NCBI GenBank assembly: GCA_963555705.1
Contig: OY743190.1
Span: 14,421,501 to 14,485,500, forward strand
Direction: 5' to 3'
Origin: Ligustrum vulgare
Lineage: Eukaryota; Streptophyta; Magnoliopsida; Lamiales; Oleaceae
DNA length: 64,000 nucleotides
Numbering within the stretch: position 1 is the first letter of the stretch; each line of letters begins with the position of its first letter. This document shows, piece by piece, positions 1 to 12,019 of the stretch. Under the pieces are notes generated by a model that ran no database searches, was not told the origin of the DNA, and was given only the letters and a program-made list of their open reading frames with translations. Position numbers and translations under genes: made by a program.

Positions 1-106
1 ATGGGATTGAGTTGATTTTCCTATTCTTCAAGTTCCTAAAGATATAGAATATAGAGAAAATTGACTAAACAATTCACAACCAAGACATCTTGCCAAGCCT
101 TCTTAC

Positions 107-1236
107 CCTACTATCAAGGTATCCATTAGATCAATGTTTTTTTCCAAGTAATCACAAGCGATTAATCGTGACTGAACCTGTTGCCTCTGCAGATTTGCAA
201 CAACCTGAGAAGCATCTTTACGGGTCTGCAAAAGTATATCTTGTTAGTCATCACAATTATCCTTGTCAGTCATCACGATAATGCAAATATGATCTTAAAT
301 GTAACTTCAGCAACATACAAACTAAGAATAATAATGGCCATTGAATCGCTCTCATCAGTCAGTCACAAAATTAATAGAAACTATAACTACGTAGTATTCT
401 AATAAATATTTGTGCTCAATAAAAAAACCATATCACATTACTTCTAGATTCAACTTTGGTAGACATGTAATTAGGAGCCGTAGAGTGTTCTCTCTGAAAA
501 ACTCCTGAGTCAACTGTGTGCACGCTTCTGAGACAGGCTCAGATTCACTGTCACCGTAAAGTACTGATTTCAGATCTCGGATAAGTTTGCTCAACTCCAT
601 CATCTGCACAGGATTAAAGACTGATTGAGCCAAAAAAAAGAGAGAAGGAAAGACCAAAAAACTCATGGTCGTTCATCAGCTAATAAATCTCCACTTTGGC
701 AGCAATATGCATCAAACACTGCGAAGTTGAGTTTGTAGCACATTCGAGACGGTTATAGTTTCCTTATCCCGATTTATCTCTTTATAGAAGAAAAAAACGC
801 AACAACTAAAAAACTTCTCACCTAGCGTATCAGAGTCAATCGTATCATGAATATTGAATACGCGCCAATATCAGTGGACTATGGACTCTCACGCTCAAAT
901 AAATCAAACAATTAAATCTAATAAAAAATCAAACAATTAAATCTAATAAAAAATCAGTTTCTCGCATCATACGAGTAAAGATCACAGAAAACAACGTAGC
1001 ACGACACCTAGAAAGTATCCACTTGATTCAGATCCAAACTTTTTCACGATGTGGAATAAAACGAATAATGGCCCAAAAAAAAAAAATAATAATAATAATA
1101 ATAATCGAATCAAAACCTTCTCTTCGCGCTTGCTCTCCTTAGTATCCGTCCCGCGATCAGCCAATATGAGGAGATCACGAGTCTGGCGAACCAGGTCAGC
1201 AGGCGTCTTGGGCTTCGGCTTGAATAGCGCCTTCAT
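107..1236 (-). CDS. MO25: MO25 (CAB39-like) scaffold protein, 5' part, exons 1-3
   Basis: Exon 1 is 1236-1117 (start ATG 1236-1234), exon 2 is 603 to about 436, exon 3 is 225-107; the rest lies beyond the left edge. Exon 1 begins [16 protein letters not shown] and ends ESKREEK. Exon 2 carries [10 protein letters not shown] and [16 protein letters not shown], then [14 protein letters not shown]. Exon 3 reads [16 protein letters not shown] and continues through [10 protein letters not shown] to NIDLMDTLI. These are hallmark N-terminal stretches of the MO25 family, an all-helical armadillo-like protein. MO25 proteins are known to bind and activate STRAD/Ste20-type kinases in the cytoplasm and are linked to NDR kinase signalling and cell polarity. 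Donors are GT (the third is GTAAGA) and acceptors AG, and phases agree (0, 0, then 2). An in-frame upstream ATG at 1291-1293 would add a 19-residue leader, but family members start at MKxLFK, so 1236 was chosen. No disabling change is seen in the visible 93 codons. Confidence 0.95.
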
Positions 1237-1720
1237 CTTGGCGTTCTCGCCACCGCCGTCGGCGTTATCCGCCAGCGGGAGCCTCCTGACCACCGCCTGC
1301 GACGCTGAGGCACTTTGCGCCGCCGGATGGCCTCCGTTTGACAGACACCCTCCTATTTTTCCTAATTTTTTCCTTTACCACACCACCTGTAATGAGACTA
1401 ATTCACTACTCTGTAACTTAGGGTTTCAAATTGCTTTCAATTAGTGCAGGTTTTACCAGAATTTTGCCATTTCTGCTAGGATTATTCGCGGCCTATTCGA
1501 ATCCTCATTTATGTAGATGTTCATGTACTCAGCCAGGTAGTAGGTCACTCCCTGATTTCTGTGTGATACTAATGAAACGGATGGATAGATATATACCAAA
1601 AATATATATGTGGGTATTAGATTTTCTTTATTTACTCTCTCTCTTACTTTGTAGTTTGTGGTTAGGGTAACTGTTTTTCGTCTCGACATTTCTTATTTTT
1701 CTCCAATAAATAAATATAAT
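1237..1720. other. MO25 5' flank
   Basis: This stretch holds the MO25 5' leader and promoter side. GC content is raised next to the start codon and becomes AT-rich further out. No convincing TATA box or other gene was seen. Open frames on the plus strand here are shadows of MO25 exon 1. Confidence 0.4.
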
Positions 1721-2307
1721 CATGGGAAATGACAATAGAACGGGTTCGAGGTGAATACCCCGCCTCATGTTCTGTCTCACAAAAAGAACTTCAAATTCAT
1801 ACATGTTCTAGGACCCAATAAGTAATAACAGGGCAGGGGGTATGGGTTAGAGGTGGGACATCCAAGTCCCACACCGCCCCGTTAATGCCACATTTATTTA
1901 TTTATTTTTCTTTGAAAAAAAAAAAAAACAACTATTTGAACAATTTATTTCACTTATTTTATTGTTATATTTCATTTCATGCTTTCTAATTAAACAACTT
2001 TTTAAATAACACAATATTAAATAACATTTTTTCCAATATGATCGTACAATATATTTAAATACTTATCATAAACAACAAATAACAAAATATAATATTTTTT
2101 TCAAACTATATAGTAAAAAAAAATTAATTATTTTTTTAATATAAGTGGCGGGGGCGAGTCAAACAAAACCCGCCCTGCCCCGCCCCGCCCCATACCCGCT
2201 TTGAGTTTTTCATTTTAATCTCATACCCACCCCATCAACCCACGGGACAATTTTTTTTTTTGGTCCCATTAAAGTTGGGTTCGAGACGGATTTTTTTGCC
2301 ATCCCTG
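1721..2307. mobile_element. hAT-like non-autonomous element with GC-rich ends
   Basis: The right end, read inward, starts CAGGGATGGCAAAAA, a typical hAT terminal sequence. The left end, CATGGGAAATGACAATAG, is an imperfect match to it. GC-rich blocks made of CCCGCCCC-type words lie near both ends around an AT-rich core, as in the better preserved element at 6222-6573. No 8-bp TSD is recognisable, so the boundaries are tentative. It has no coding capacity. Confidence 0.45.
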
Positions 2308-5300
2308 GGCAATCTGTTATATTTTCGGAAGCTAGCCATGTTTGATGAGAATTTTAATTCGGTCCACAACTTTTCATTCACATATTTCACAAATTCTATA
2401 AAAGTTTAATAAAAAATTAATTTTAATCTCCATTAGACATTAAGCAAAATTATTCAAATGGATCCAGAGTAACATTTGAGTATCAAAAACTCCTTTCAAG
2501 TTAATTTTTGTTACTCACTGAACCTATACTTTTGTTGCGTTCTATTCAAAACTTTAAAATACTTTTGAGTGATCATTGAACTTTAACACGCTGCAACATA
2601 TTACTCACTCGATTTTAAGTTTGGTAACAGTTTACTCATTGAATTTTTAAATGTTTCTCAATGATTACTCAACTTTAGAGCATTGTATTTTGGCACCAAG
2701 TCACTTTGGTTGTTGTCACGACTCACGAGTTACTCACCAAACTTCCAATTAAATAAAATAAACATTCTGAAATTCAATGAGTAACCCGTAGTAATACTCA
2801 AAGAGTATGTTGGGTAAGTCAAATAAGTTTCATCTACTAAAATAAGTTCCGTTTGATTGATGAACTTATTTGATATGCTATAACTTATCTCAAAAGCATC
2901 TTTTACAAGCTTTTCAAATAAGTTCTATAAACTTTTCATTTTTTATTCCATTTTTAACTTTTTTATTTTTTAACAATTACGCCTTTATGTCATTAGAATA
3001 TTTAAAATATATTTTCCTTTTATATCATTTTGTATTTCTGAGCTAGCTTTTCAACTAATTTTGTCAAACACTTCTATTCAATCAATTAATTACTAATTAG
3101 CTATTAGCTATCAGCCCTCAATTAACTTATCAGCTATCAGCTTGGTCTACCAAACATAACCAAAGTTGATGAGTGATAGAGAGTAATGTCCTAAAATTAA
3201 GTGACCAATGAGATGTATTTCAAAATTCAATGAGTAAATCGTGACATATGAAATGTATTTCGAAATTCAGTTTGGTCACGATTTAGTGCAACACGTTAAA
3301 GTTCAGTAATCACTTGAAATCATTTTAAAATTCAATGAGTAAAACATGATGGATGTACAAGTTCAATTAGTAATAAAACAATTAATTCACTCATTTTGAC
3401 TTCTCAATAATCATGTCAGACAATTCTTTAAACCAGCTTATTTTAAAAGCCCTTCTAGTTCTAATCAACAAATCAATTTCAAAATTATTCAAATAAGTTT
3501 AAACGTAACTTTTAATCTTAGCCTCTGTTTGGAAAAATATGTTTTTTTATATTTTTAAATAACACAATTTTTTAAATCATTTTTTAACCACACATATTTT
3601 TTCTCTCCACTTTTTAACCACATATTCTACCTTGAAAACATAAAAAAACATATTATTAAATAAACAACTTTTAACAAACAGAGAAAAATAAATTTTGACT
3701 TTTCAAAAGCCTACCAAATTGACCCCAAAATCGTTTCTGACCTCTACGCTCAATATTGAATAATATATTAATCTTTTAAAATTTAAAGTAAAGTTCAAGC
3801 TGAATCTTCTCAAAAAATAATTCTTGGTTAAGTCTCGTAATAAGTGCAACTCTCATGTTTAGTAATTATCTTGAGTTTTGAACTCTCAACAGAGTGTCGG
3901 TAATAAGTGTGAGGAATGTGATGATGACATCTAGTTTTCATGTCCATTATGCTCTAAGCATGTTGATAAAAAAAATTATTGTCCCTTATGCTCTAAGCAT
4001 GTTGATAAAAATTTATTCGAAAAAAGAAAAAAAAGAGGTCAAATTTGATTTATTTTGTGTTTTTTGAGTATTTGATTACGCCATAATCCATGCCTACAAA
4101 AATTGAATTATTATATCATTGTTGAAGTCAATTTTTATACACTAATAATATTATTATTTAGTTTCAATTTATATGCTTAAGTTAATTTCAGTTAGATGTA
4201 CCTTTTTTTTGAGAAATTATATCTTTTTCTTGTCAACTTTAAACTTTATTTCGTGACAAGAAGAATATCTACTTGGTGAGGACTAGAAGTGTATTTTGGT
4301 GGTTTGTGGGTAGATTCCCATACTGGATCGATGAGCCGGAAACTTTTCAGTGAGATCGGAGTTTGCACGCCAGAGTTGATTCACATGTCTTCCGTACTCG
4401 TTAAAACATCCACACGGACCACACCTTTTTGAGATCAATGGATTTTCTAAAGTTCCCCAATATGGGTGAAGTGTCTAGACTTGTGTCGTGCCTGTAGTTG
4501 TATCTATCTTATCTGATGTGCAATCTAAAAGCGAATTATACATCATATCAAACAATCAATCGAATTTTACCAAAAAAAAACTTCATTTTCTATGTTTTAT
4601 ACATATTGTAAAATCACTCTAATCACCACCAAGAAAAGAAATAACAAAGGGAGAACTACAATTAGACATTTAGACCTCACCAAAAAATCTTGTTCAAATC
4701 ATTAATCTAAAAATGCCCCCATCAAAATGAGAGAAAAGAAGTGGAGAATCTGATCTACTGTATTGGAGAGAAAATGAGATTCCTCTTTCACATTTTTTTG
4801 TATTCCATCAATTCTATCATCATTTTACGAATACCAAATGCAATGAATGTATATATAGAAAAGTGCCTAAGTTACGTGTGTCAAATGTCATTTTAGGCTC
4901 AATAACTAAAAACGTGTTTTGGCCCTTGAAAATAACTTCATTAGCATTCAAAAAGTCCAAATCCCCGTCCTCCAGAACTTTCAAACGGATAAGGCATTCA
5001 AGTAACACAATCCCACCAGAACTATATTACCTGCTTCTATAAAACAAGTCTTCAATGTACACAATTATTATATTTTTATGTTTATATTTTAAGCTTACAA
5101 TTTTCCTTCTGGGAAACTTTAGCATCGGAGGGGCTGCAATAACACATCTCGGAGTTTTCATTTCAGGCATTGGAGATGTTCGTTTTCATCCTCAGTCACT
5201 AAGCTCGGGAATTCAAATGTTGCAAGTTTTTGGTAGTATTATTTTACCCTTCCAGGTGGTCGAGGGATGTCAAGAGAGCTAAAAAAGGTTCTCTTCTTTT

Positions 5301-5340
5301 GTACCTTAATAAAATATTTTCCTGATAGAAATTGAATAAC
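2308..5340. other. AT-rich intergenic region with small repeat debris
   Basis: No gene was recognised. Between about 2440 and 3420 the words TTCAATGAGTAA and ACTCATTGAA recur in both orientations, suggesting one old element, with an inserted AT-rich MITE-like piece at about 2815-3175. A separate short MITE lies at 3533-3683. The stretch 4810-5290 has slightly higher complexity but no assignable protein. Confidence 0.4.
3533..3683. mobile_element. Small MITE with CTCTGTTTG termini
   Basis: The 151-bp unit starts CTCTGTTTGGAAAA, and its other end reads CTCTGTTTGTTAAAAG on the opposite strand, giving inverted ends of about 9 bp. The interior is AT-rich and non-coding. Related ends occur in other small repeats of the window (see 13601-13766 and 51649-51813). 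A TSD could not be fixed. Confidence 0.45.
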
Positions 5341-5938
5341 TTGTGTTGATCCAACTACATCGAGAGGGAGTGAATAGGATGCAAAATTATAAATTAATTA
5401 AAAAGTTATTAAATCTAAAAGATAATCAATCTAAATCGATAAATAAATGGTTAATGTGAATAACACAAAGATTGATAACAAAGGGAAAATCTTTAAAGAA
5501 CTCTTCACACAGAAACTGTAGTGCCCCGAGTTCTAAATACCCAGTTCACCACGTCATTGTCTGGTCTAAACTTTAAAATAATATTTTAGCGGAATAAATA
5601 GCTGAAAATTCATTTTTGGCAACATTAAATAAACTGTAATGGTCAATAAAATTTGAAAAAATCTATGAAATAATTCAAAATAATAAATCGAACCATTAAT
5701 ATTACAAAACAATTGACAATGTTATAAATTCTAAAAAAATATCCAACGTTTGGAAATACAGATCATCAAAATAAGATTATCAATTAATTAACGACTATTG
5801 TCACAATCATCCATCACTTGCCACCCTCTCCGAAATCTGCAAATATTCTTAAAATAGGAATGAGCATTTCATAGAAATACTCAGTAGACTTATCGCTAAC
5901 TAATTAATCTACATTGTAATTGAACACATAAACGCAGG

Positions 5939-6146
5939 CTCTTTAGAAATCATAGGGTGTGGGTAGTCTCTTCTCGTGCATTAAAGCACATGACTTCTCT
6001 TTGAAAAATCATAGACTCTTTGAAATCATCGGGTGTTGGTAGTCTCTTCTCGTGCATTAAAGCACATGGCTTCTCTTTGAAAATCATAGGCTCTTTAAAA
6101 TCATCGGGTGTGGGTAGTCTTTCTCTCGTGCACTTAAGGCACATTA
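5939..6146. repeat. 76-bp tandem repeat, about 2.7 units
   Basis: Units start near 5939, 6015 and 6091, each with CTCTTTNAAATCAT, then GGGTGTGGGTAGTC and CTCGTGCATTAAAGCACATG. The same array occurs at 9399-9600 in copy 2, so it belongs to the LTR family. The segment TGCATTAAAGCA is itself a small inverted repeat. Confidence 0.7.
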
Positions 6147-6221
6147 GTTATGCATAACATCATCATTTATCTTGCAAAATGTTCTCTTCTTTCTCATGCA
6201 TAAAAGCATATAAGTTTTGAC

Positions 6222-6573
6222 TAGAGATGGCAAAAAAACCCGACCCGAACCCGCCCCTAATGGGGCGAAAAAAACCCGCCCCGCGGGTCGGCGGGGCGGG
6301 TATGGGGCGACTTCTCCCGACCCGGGTGGGTCGCGGGGCGGGTACGGGTTTGGTTGTTCCGACCCGAACCCGCCCCGATTAAATAAATTAATAAATATTA
6401 ATAAGGAAAAAAATAAAAAAATAAAAAAAAAATAAACGGGGCGGGTAGGTTGACCCGCCCCGAACCCGAACCCGCCCCGACCCTAAATTCGCGGGTCGCG
6501 GGGCGGGTTTGGAATTGAAAAATTCTCGCGGGTCGGGGGGACCCGACCCGAACCCGCCCCGTTGCCATCACTA
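6222..6573. mobile_element. hAT non-autonomous element, 352 bp, perfect TSD
   Basis: Terminal inverted repeats are TAGAGATGGCAA (left) and TAGTGATGGCAA (right, reverse strand). An exact 8-bp TSD, GTTTTGAC, flanks it (6214-6221 and 6574-6581), as expected for hAT. GC-rich subterminal arrays of ACCCGCCCC and CGGGTCGGG words surround a short A-rich core. It has no coding capacity. It sits inside the solo LTR at 5517-8459 and is absent at the equivalent place in copy 2, so it is the younger insertion. Confidence 0.88.
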
Positions 6574-8464
6574 GTTTTGACAAGCATAACAACATAAATA
6601 TTTTCAAAGAAATATATTCTTGTCTCATTTCATGAAAATGACTTTCACATAAGTCACATAACATACACATTCACATGCAATCATAATTTAAATCAATTAA
6701 TAGGGGTGAGTCTACCTTAAACTTAACGAGTGTGGTTGAGCGGGAATGACTTCAATCTTTTAAATCTCCGGACGTCTCGTCTAGCCAATTAGAAAAAAAT
6801 AAGTTAAATTAGTCTTTTGAAATTTATAGTTTAAAAATGATAAATTAAAATTTAGGGACTGAAATTGTTGATTTTGAAAGTTAGGGGACTAAAATAAATA
6901 CTTTTAAACTTGGGGACTAAAATGAAGCTTTTCGAAACTTTCAAGACTCGAATAAAACGCTATAAAAATATTCAGGCTGAAAATAACAGATTTCTAAATT
7001 AAAGGATAGAGTTTTGAAATATTTGAACTCATGAGCCGAAATGAAACATTTGGAACATTGGGGACTAAAATGTAATTTTTCAAAACTTGGGTTGAAGCTC
7101 AAAACGGATATTAAATTGTAGGGATTGAAATAATTGATTTTTAAAATGAAGGGACTGTTTAAAATTATTTAAAAACTTAAGGGGCTGAAATGATTAGTTT
7201 TAAAACTATAATGACTAATTTGAATAATTTTAAAACTTGGGGACTAAGCTGCAAATTTTGAAAATTAAAATATTAAAAACAAACCTTACTCTCTCTTTCC
7301 CAATTCATTTTCAGAACTGAAGAGAGAGAGGAGAGGCACGACCGAGAGTGGCCCTCTGCGCAACCAGCCCTCTGCCGGAGAGTTTCCGGCAAAACGCTGC
7401 CGCAGGGTAGCGGCGAGCGGCGGCCAAGAAGGGGGTCAAATTTGAGGGAGTTTGGTGCGAGACTGGGTGTAAAATCGAGACCAAAAATGAGGCTGAGTTC
7501 GTGATTTTCTATGGTTTTCGTTGAGCTTATCAACGGTCAAAGTAGGTAAGTATCTTGGGTAATTTGTTTCTTGGGTTTGGGTTTGATTTTAGGCTGATTG
7601 GAGTTGGGTTGGCCGCGATTTTGGTGGTGCAGCAAGTGGTTCCTGGTGGTTGGCGGCGGAAGGGTTGTGGTGGTGTTGTGGAAATGGTTGATTGGTATGG
7701 GTTGAGTGATTTCTTGAGGTTGGGTAGAGATTAAATTGGAGGTTGGCCGTGACTTTGGAATCTTAGCAGTGGGTTGGTTGTTTGCAAGTGGTGGTGCTCG
7801 ATTGTGATGGTGTTCATCGAGTGGCATGACTGGTTGGATGGATGATGCAGTGGAGCTTGGTGCAGGCGGTTCAATGTGGTGATGATGATGAAGGAGGTGG
7901 CGGATGTGGTGGTGTTGCAAATGGTGAGGTTGAAGCTCGAGGTTACCTGGCTGTGGGAGGTGGCTGGAATGGAATTGAAACTGGTTGCTGGAACTCAACG
8001 TGTGGTTTGTGCAGAGGGAGATAGGATGGTGATGATGATGCTGAGGAGTGAGTTGGAGGGGTTGGTGATTTAGAGTATGAGAATTTGATAGGGTATGAGA
8101 CTGATGTAGTTGGTGGAAGTATGGATTGATTGGATAGTATGAAAATTTTGATACACAAGAAACGGAAATCGAGAAAATAATACGCATGAATTCAACTGAG
8201 TCGGAAAATGAATCTGATAAAATGGGCTTCACAAAATTTGGAATTTAAAACTATTTTGAAACGAATAAATAAAATAAATAAATAAAATAGTATAATTTTT
8301 GAAATTCATAATTTATTTAAAATTGAAATGGACTCGATATTTCTCGACTTGGTTAGACGAATACGTCGTGACTTTAAATTAAAATGGGTGAGATCGCAGC
8401 GGCATGTTTTCATAATTTAAAATAATTATTTAATGCATAAAAATTTCTTTGTCGCTACAGAAAC

Positions 8465-8957
8465 AATCTCCGGACAAACGTGCCTCTATAATTCACTAGT
8501 AAAGATTCGACTTGCAGAAATTGGTTCAAACACTACTAACACTTAGTTGATTCTGAACCCCAACTTGTAAATTGTCAAATAACATCTTCGGTTGTGCTTC
8601 CTGCACCTTCCACCAACTCCAAAATTCTAAAAGTTTATTGGTAAAGGATTTTTGGTTTGATGTTTTATGATAGAACAATCTTGAATTACAATTCAAGAAG
8701 TTGTGTGATTGATCTTGAATAATCAAAGAATTTATCAAGAGATTGGAAGAATGTTAGCTCTATCAAATCAAATATAATGATTAACCACACAAGAAAACGA
8801 AATAGGGCTTCGGTATTTATAATATGAAGTGTTTAGGGTCATATGAGATTGTAAAAAGGCTAAAAATAGTGAAATAAGAATTTCCCACATGACAAGGCCG
8901 TTCGAGCACAAGAACAATTCGAGTGCCCTGAAAGGCCAAAACTTCTAAACATGCTCG
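8465..8957. other. Segment of an older element split by two solo LTRs
   Basis: Removing the two solo LTRs at their TSDs joins the stretch before 5512 to this one and then to the sequence after 11462. The joined sequence, from TGTTGATCCAACTACATCG near 5344, resembles a Ty1/copia-type LTR, including a GAGAGGGAGTGAATAGG stretch. I infer that an older LTR served as landing site. No coding sequence was seen. Confidence 0.3.
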
Positions 8958-8962
8958 AGCAG

Positions 8963-11457
8963 TGTAGCGCCCCGAGTTATAAATACCCGGTTCGCCATGT
9001 CATCGTCTGATCTAACTTTTAAAATAATATTTTAGCGGAAGAAATAACTGAAATTCATTTTTGGCAACATTAAATAAATTGTAATAGTCGATAAAATCTA
9101 AAACCTTTATGAAACAATTCGAAATAATAAATCGAGCCATTAATATTGTAAAACAATTGACAATGTCATAATTTCTCAAATAATTGAAATTCTCAAATTA
9201 TCCAATGTTTGGAAATACGGATCGTTAAAATAAGATTTTCAACCATTTAACGACTATTGCCACCATCATCCATCACTTGCCACCCTATCCGAAATGTGCA
9301 AATATTGTTAAAATAGACATGAGCATTTCATAGAAATACTCAGTAGACTCATCCCCAATTAATTAATTTACAATATAATTGAACACATAGATGCAGGCTC
9401 TTTAGAAATCGTAGGGTGTGGGTTGCTCTTCTCGTGCATTACAGCACATGGCTTCTTTTTGAAAAATCATAGGCTCTTTAGAAATCATAGGGTGTGGGTT
9501 GCTCTTCTTGTGCATTAAAGCAAGTGGCTTCTCTTCGAAAATCATAAGCTCTTTAAAATCATAGGGTATGGGTTGCTCTTTCTTCTCGTGCACATAAGAC
9601 ACATAAGTTATGCATAACATCATCATTTATCTTGCAAGACATTTTCTTCTTTCTTTCTCATGCATACAAGCATAAAGTTATGACAAGCACAACAACATAA
9701 ATATTTCATAAGAAATATATTCTCGTCTCATTTCATGAAATAAATTTCACATAAATCACGTAACATACACATTCACATGCAATCATAATTTAAATCAATT
9801 AATAGGGGCGAGTCTACCTTAAACTTGACGAGTGCAAAGTTGAGCGGGAAACGACTTCAATTCTTTAATTCTCCGTACGCTTCGTCTAGCCAATTAGAAA
9901 ATAAGTTAAATTAGTCTCTTGAAATTTATAGTTTAAAAAAAATGATAATTTACAATTTGGGGACTGAAATTGATGATTTGAAAGTTGAGGGACTAAAATG
10001 AATATTTTGAAAGTTGAGGGACTAAAATGAATAATTTGAAAGTTGATGAACTAAAAAGAATACTTTGAAAGTTGATGGACTAAAATGAATATTTTGAAAG
10101 TTGAGGGACTAAAATGAATAATTTTGAAAGTCTGGTTGAAACTCAAAATGGATATTAAATTATAGGGCTGAAATAATAGATTCTAAAAATGAAGTGGCTG
10201 ATTAAAACCATTTAAAAACTTAAGGGCTGAAATGGTTGATTTAAAACTTAAAGGGCTGAAATTACACATTTTTGGGACTTAGGGACTAAGTTGCAATTTT
10301 TTAAAATCAAAGTTTATCAAATAAAGCTCCATTCTCCCTCTCCCATTTTCGGTACAGAGACGAGAGAGAGAAGGGAGGGCGCGAGGGGAGCTGCGCGCCG
10401 GTCTCCAGCCGGCGCTTTCGCCGGAGAAACGCCACGCAGTGCGGCGGCGAGCAGTGGGCAGGGAAAGAGCATATTTTGGGATCTAGGTGCGGTTTGGGTG
10501 CGAGACCGAGGCTTGGTTCGTGGTTTTCCGACGACAAACCGGCGATTGAGGTAAGAAAATGAACTTCTTGATTCATGAGTTTTCTTTGGGTTCGATTTGG
10601 AGGTCAAAAACAGGGAGAAGTGAAATGGGCAGTTGTGATTTGGAGGGGGGACGGTGCGTTGGTTGTGTGTGCGTAAATCCAGCGTTGCAGGTTGGTTGGG
10701 TGGTTTCGAGCATGGCAGTGGTGATGCTGATGATGGTTTGTGGCAGTGGGGTTGAGGTTGAGCTAGGCGGTGGCAGTGAAGTTCGTTGGTGGTTGGTGGT
10801 GGCTGTGGTGCTTGAGGTGATGAGGTTAATGGTGGGTCGAGGTGGTTGTGTGCTGGTGATGATGATGGTGGTGAGTGGCGTGGTGGTGATGGTAGGGTTG
10901 CGATGAGGCCGGTTTGGGCGATGCTTGGTGATGAAGGAGGTGGCTGCTCCATGGTGAAGACAGTGGTGCTGGATGCATTGGAGTTGAAATGGGAATGAGT
11001 TTGAGGTTGATGCCAATGCCGATTGTGTTGAGGGAAGGAGAGGTTGGTGAAGGTGGTGATGAATAATGAAGTGGGTTGGTGATGTAGAGTATGAGAATAG
11101 ATAGGGTATGAGATTGATGTGATGGATGGAGGTTGGTGGTGTGAAAACCTAGACAAGCATTGCACGTAGTTCGAGAAAAATTCGCACGCGAAATCAATTG
11201 GGTCGGAAGAATTAAACTGATAAAATGAGATTGATGAAATTTGGAATTTAAAATGATTTTGAAAATAATAATTTAAATAAAGTAATAAGATTTTAGAAAT
11301 TCGGAATTTAATTAAAATCGAATTGACTCGATATTTCTCGACTTGGCTAGACGAACGCGTCGTGAAGTTAACTTAGAAATGGTTGAGATCGCAGCAACAC
11401 GGTTTTCGAAGTTTTAAAATAATTATTTAATCGCGTGGAAAATTCTTGATTGCTACA
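8963..11457 (+). mobile_element. Solo LTR, TGTAG family, copy 2
   Basis: The element starts TGTAGCGCCCCGAGTTA, ends TTGCTACA, and has a perfect 5-bp TSD, AGCAG (8958-8962 and 11458-11462). At 2495 bp it matches copy 1 in order: opening block, 76-bp tandem repeat (9399-9600), GGACTAAAATGAAT array (9955-10130), CT-rich initiator-like stretch followed by a GC-rich leader (about 10330-10550) ending at splice donor GAG|GTAAGA, G/T-rich block, and the CTCGACTTGGCTAGACGAA tail. No internal retrotransposon region adjoins either end. The 282-residue minus-strand frame over it is low-complexity. Confidence 0.77.
9399..9600. repeat. Tandem repeat in solo LTR copy 2
   Basis: Nearly three units share CTCTTTAGAAATC, then AGGGTGTGGGTTGCTC and CTCGTGCATTA. 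They are orthologous to the array at 5939-6146 of copy 1, so the array predates both insertions. Confidence 0.7.
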
Positions 11458-11462
11458 AGCAG

Positions 11463-12019
11463 TAATCCCGCGGCCAATGAGTGGTCGTCAGTATTTTGAT
11501 CATAGTTTTCTCTCCAAATATCCGATTGAGGTATTTTTAAAGTGTGTTAGAAATATAACTCAAAGAATACAATTCCTCCAGTAATAGCAATTTACAAGTC
11601 AAATGTTTATTATACGAAAATTGGGTCTCAACCTATGACTGAATATCTGAATGTTGTTAATTTTTATTGATTTTTTTCTGTTGTTCCCTGTTAATTTATT
11701 ATACTTTGTTAATGGAATATGTTCGTGTATCGCACGGGTATGAAATTAGTTATATTGCTTAAATCTAAGGATCATTTCCATAAGAAGAAAGACATGCACA
11801 GGTAAACACTTCATTATGCATCACAATATAAGACTTGGACCCAACATGCTAATATTATTTCTGCTTTAAAACCCAATACGAAATACTAAATCTTAACTCA
11901 TAATAGGTAAATAACAAACTGAAGAAAACAATAGAAAATGAACCAACTTTGACATGCTGGATAAAAGAACCTCAATACTGCAACACCTTCTCTAGTACCA
12001 CCTAGTGTAAGCATAATCC
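11463..12019. other. Intergenic, 3' side of the Hev b 5-like gene
   Basis: This stretch holds no gene. At 11722-11752 the string CGTGTATCGCACGGG, followed by ATGAAATTAGT, resembles a decayed Helitron 3' end (hairpin plus CTAGT-like tail). The 3' UTR of the downstream minus-strand gene is expected just left of 12020. Confidence 0.35.

Larger units (their letters stand above)
5517..8459 (+). mobile_element. Solo LTR, TGTAG family, copy 1 (hAT insert inside)
   Basis: The element starts TGTAGTGCCCCGAGTT and ends GTCGCTACA, and is flanked by a perfect 5-bp TSD, GAAAC (5512-5516 and 8460-8464). TG...CA ends with a 5-bp TSD are the signature of an LTR; no PBS, PPT or retrotransposon protein is present, so this is best read as a solo LTR. 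Without the nested hAT and its TSD it is about 2583 bp. In order it contains a 76-bp tandem repeat, a stretch of repeated GGACTAAAAT words (6840-7240), an exon-like GC-rich leader with splice donor AG|GTAAGT near 7545, a G/T-rich low-complexity block, and a conserved tail (CTCGATATTTCTCGACTTGG). The long minus-strand His/Pro-rich open frames are low-complexity shadows. Confidence 0.75.

Noticed and set aside
1049..1444. 131-residue plus-strand frame
   Set aside because: Antisense to MO25 exon 1 with a poly-Asn run from an AAT repeat.
5939..6146. Regularly spaced repeats that could suggest a CRISPR-like array
   Set aside because: Units are contiguous 76-bp tandem repeats without unique spacers, in a eukaryotic LTR.
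7537..8232. 231-residue minus-strand frame rich in His, Pro and Gln
   Set aside because: It lies over the G/T-rich low-complexity block of a solo LTR; the matching block in the other copies is not read in a conserved frame.
10317..11165. 282-residue minus-strand frame
   Set aside because: Low-complexity Ser/Pro/His/Thr sequence over solo LTR copy 2, antisense to the leader; no domain.
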